Shown here: one piece after another, positions 6,234-6,994 of the stretch
How positions within the stretch are numbered: the first letter of the stretch is position 1
Layout of the letters: each line of letters starts with the position of its first letter
DNA from: Bacteroidota bacterium
GTDB lineage: Bacteria > Bacteroidota > Bacteroidia > Flavobacteriales > Flavobacteriaceae
DNA length: 6,994 bases
Assembly: GCA_947468985.1 (NCBI GenBank)
Contig: CANINJ010000099.1
Location: 1-6,994, forward strand
Reading direction: 5' to 3'
Position numbers and translations under genes: made by a program
Notes under the pieces: generated by a model
The model's input: only the letters and a program-made list of their open reading frames with translations
Databases searched by the model: none
Told to the model about the DNA's origin: nothing

Positions 6234-6994
6234 ATGATTTTTCTTATAACTGATTTGTTATTTTCAGCTATTTTCAAGAAATAAATACCTTTAGAGTATT
6301 GACTTAAATCGATACTATTCATTTTAGACTTTTCTTCAATTGATTGAATTATTCGACCTTCCAAATCGAAAATTTCAATTTTTGACATCTCTATTTTTGA
6401 TGTTATTGTTATTAAATCTGATGTGGGATTTGGATAAATATCTATTTGACTTCCTATTCCATTTTCAGGAAGAGCTAATGTATTTGATGCAATCCAACTC
6501 GAAGCCAAATTATTATCCAATGCCGTATCAATTAATTGAAGGTAACTTCCTCCTCCGTCTGCATTTGTTGGCCATGGTGAGCTGTCATAATAAAAAACCG
6601 TATCAATAGTATTTCCAAATGCGTCTGATATTATTAGATTTTGATTGCTGTTTGATAAATTCCTATAAAACTCACCATAAGCATTAAATCCATATCTACT
6701 CAAAAAAGTGGTTGCTTTACTCGCTAAGTACAAACTAGCATTTGCAGCAAGGGAACCATTTGCAGGAAACTGATAGGAAAGTCCTAATCCGCTGAAATAG
6801 ATTCCTGACAAATTAACCACTTGACTTCCACAATTCTTTATTTCAATAAATTCTTGATCATTACTCGTAAAACTAGTTGTTAATACCGGATTATAATTAA
6901 TTTTTGTTATAACTAATGGAGGAGTAATTACAGTACTACAACTCGAAAAATCACCAATATTTGTATTCATCCAAGCAATCCTAGCACTTAAAAA
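6224..6994 (-). CDS. C-terminal part of a lamin-tail-domain, T9SS-sorted surface protein (probably CotH-kinase type); 5' end beyond the window
   Basis: The frame stays open to the window edge: eight codons upstream of the ATG at 6970 read FLSARIAW, running into MNTNIGDF, so that Met is internal and the gene starts outside the window. Numbering from that Met, residues about 18-160 form a lamin tail domain (LTD), an Ig-like beta-sandwich. It shows PLVITKINYNP, EFIEIKNCGSQVVNLSGIYF, YQFPANGSLAANASLYLAS, NLIISDAFGNTIDTVFY, SPWPTNADGGGSYLQLID and a closing NNLASSW. Residues about 175-248 are a T9SS type A sorting domain (IDIYPNPTSD, IEIFDLEGRII, LSQYSKGIYFLKI, basic end RKIIKK). The upstream RIAWMNTNIGDF resembles the end of the CotH kinase domain in proteins that combine CotH, LTD and T9SS tails; this is inference from a short stretch. 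The protein is expected to be secreted or surface-anchored. The stop codon lies inside the ssrA back-up terminator hairpin. Confidence 0.9.
   Translation of the reverse strand, partial: FLSARIAWMNTNIGDFSSCSTVITPPLVITKINYNPVLTTSFTSNDQEFIEIKNCGSQVVNLSGIYFSGLGLSYQFPANGSLAANASLYLASKATTFLSRYGFNAYGEFYRNLSNSNQNLIISDAFGNTIDTVFYYDSSPWPTNADGGGSYLQLIDTALDNNLASSWIASNTLALPENGIGSQIDIYPNPTSDLITITSKIEMSKIEIFDLEGRIIQSIEEKSKMNSIDLSQYSKGIYFLKIAENNKSVIRKIIKK

Larger units (their letters stand above)
6090..6235 (+). repeat. Diverged direct repeat of the ssrA 3' end plus terminator
   Basis: Copy 1 (6090-6140) starts with TCCACTCT at the tmRNA 3' end and continues into the first terminator hairpin. Copy 2 (6181-6235) starts with the same TCCACTCT and continues into a second hairpin of nearly the same sequence. 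Between the shared start and the shared AATAACCTCT the two copies have drifted, with a 4-base length difference. A GTTCGA, matching the tmRNA T-loop, lies at 6073 in copy 1 and at 6169 before copy 2. This suggests a tandem duplication of the ssrA tail or a decayed integration scar. Confidence 0.5.

Noticed and set aside
6340..6609. Plus-strand 89-codon frame inside the lamin-tail gene
   Set aside because: Antisense to the lamin tail and T9SS domains, with no promoter or motif.

Overview
The window looks like chromosomal DNA from a Bacteroidetes, most likely a Flavobacterium or close relative. The sequence is AT-rich. Promoters resemble the Bacteroidetes TTG / TAnnTTTG type and start codons lack clear Shine-Dalgarno sequences. 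Two proteins end in a type IX secretion system (T9SS) type A sorting domain. The tmRNA (ssrA) carries a Bacteroidetes-like tag ending in NYALAA. Nothing here resembles a phage, insertion sequence or CRISPR array.

Layout from left to right. A complete kup potassium transporter gene (35-1996, +) is followed by a secreted DUF2271-like protein with a T9SS tail (2122-2940, +). A strong bidirectional hairpin terminator (about 2963-2988) separates this from a convergent two-gene minus-strand unit: an exported TPR-repeat protein (4094-4786, upstream gene) and apbE, an FAD:protein FMN transferase (3034-4071). A divergent promoter then drives a PhnA-domain (YjdM-like) zinc-ribbon protein (5006-5578, +). 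After it comes ssrA with its own promoter (5701 to about 6093/6096, +), followed by two near-identical stacked hairpin terminators. The right edge holds the C-terminal part of a minus-strand lamin-tail-domain/T9SS protein, probably of the CotH-kinase type, which runs off the window.

The most interesting relationship is in the centre. ApbE attaches FMN covalently to a Thr in (S/T)GA(T/S)-type motifs of exported proteins. The DUF2271-like neighbour carries a TTGAT motif (Thr111 as possible acceptor) and a T9SS export signal. Together they suggest a flavin-bearing protein exported to the cell surface, with ApbE (and perhaps the TPR protein) acting in the periplasm before T9SS export. This is inference: the usual upstream Asp of the flavinylation motif is absent, and the two genes converge rather than forming one operon.

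The other genes are mostly housekeeping: potassium uptake, trans-translation and a conserved PhnA-family protein. No gap longer than 300 bases lacks a gene. The intergenic stretches at 1997-2121, 4787-5005 and 5579-5700 hold only promoters or no recognisable element.
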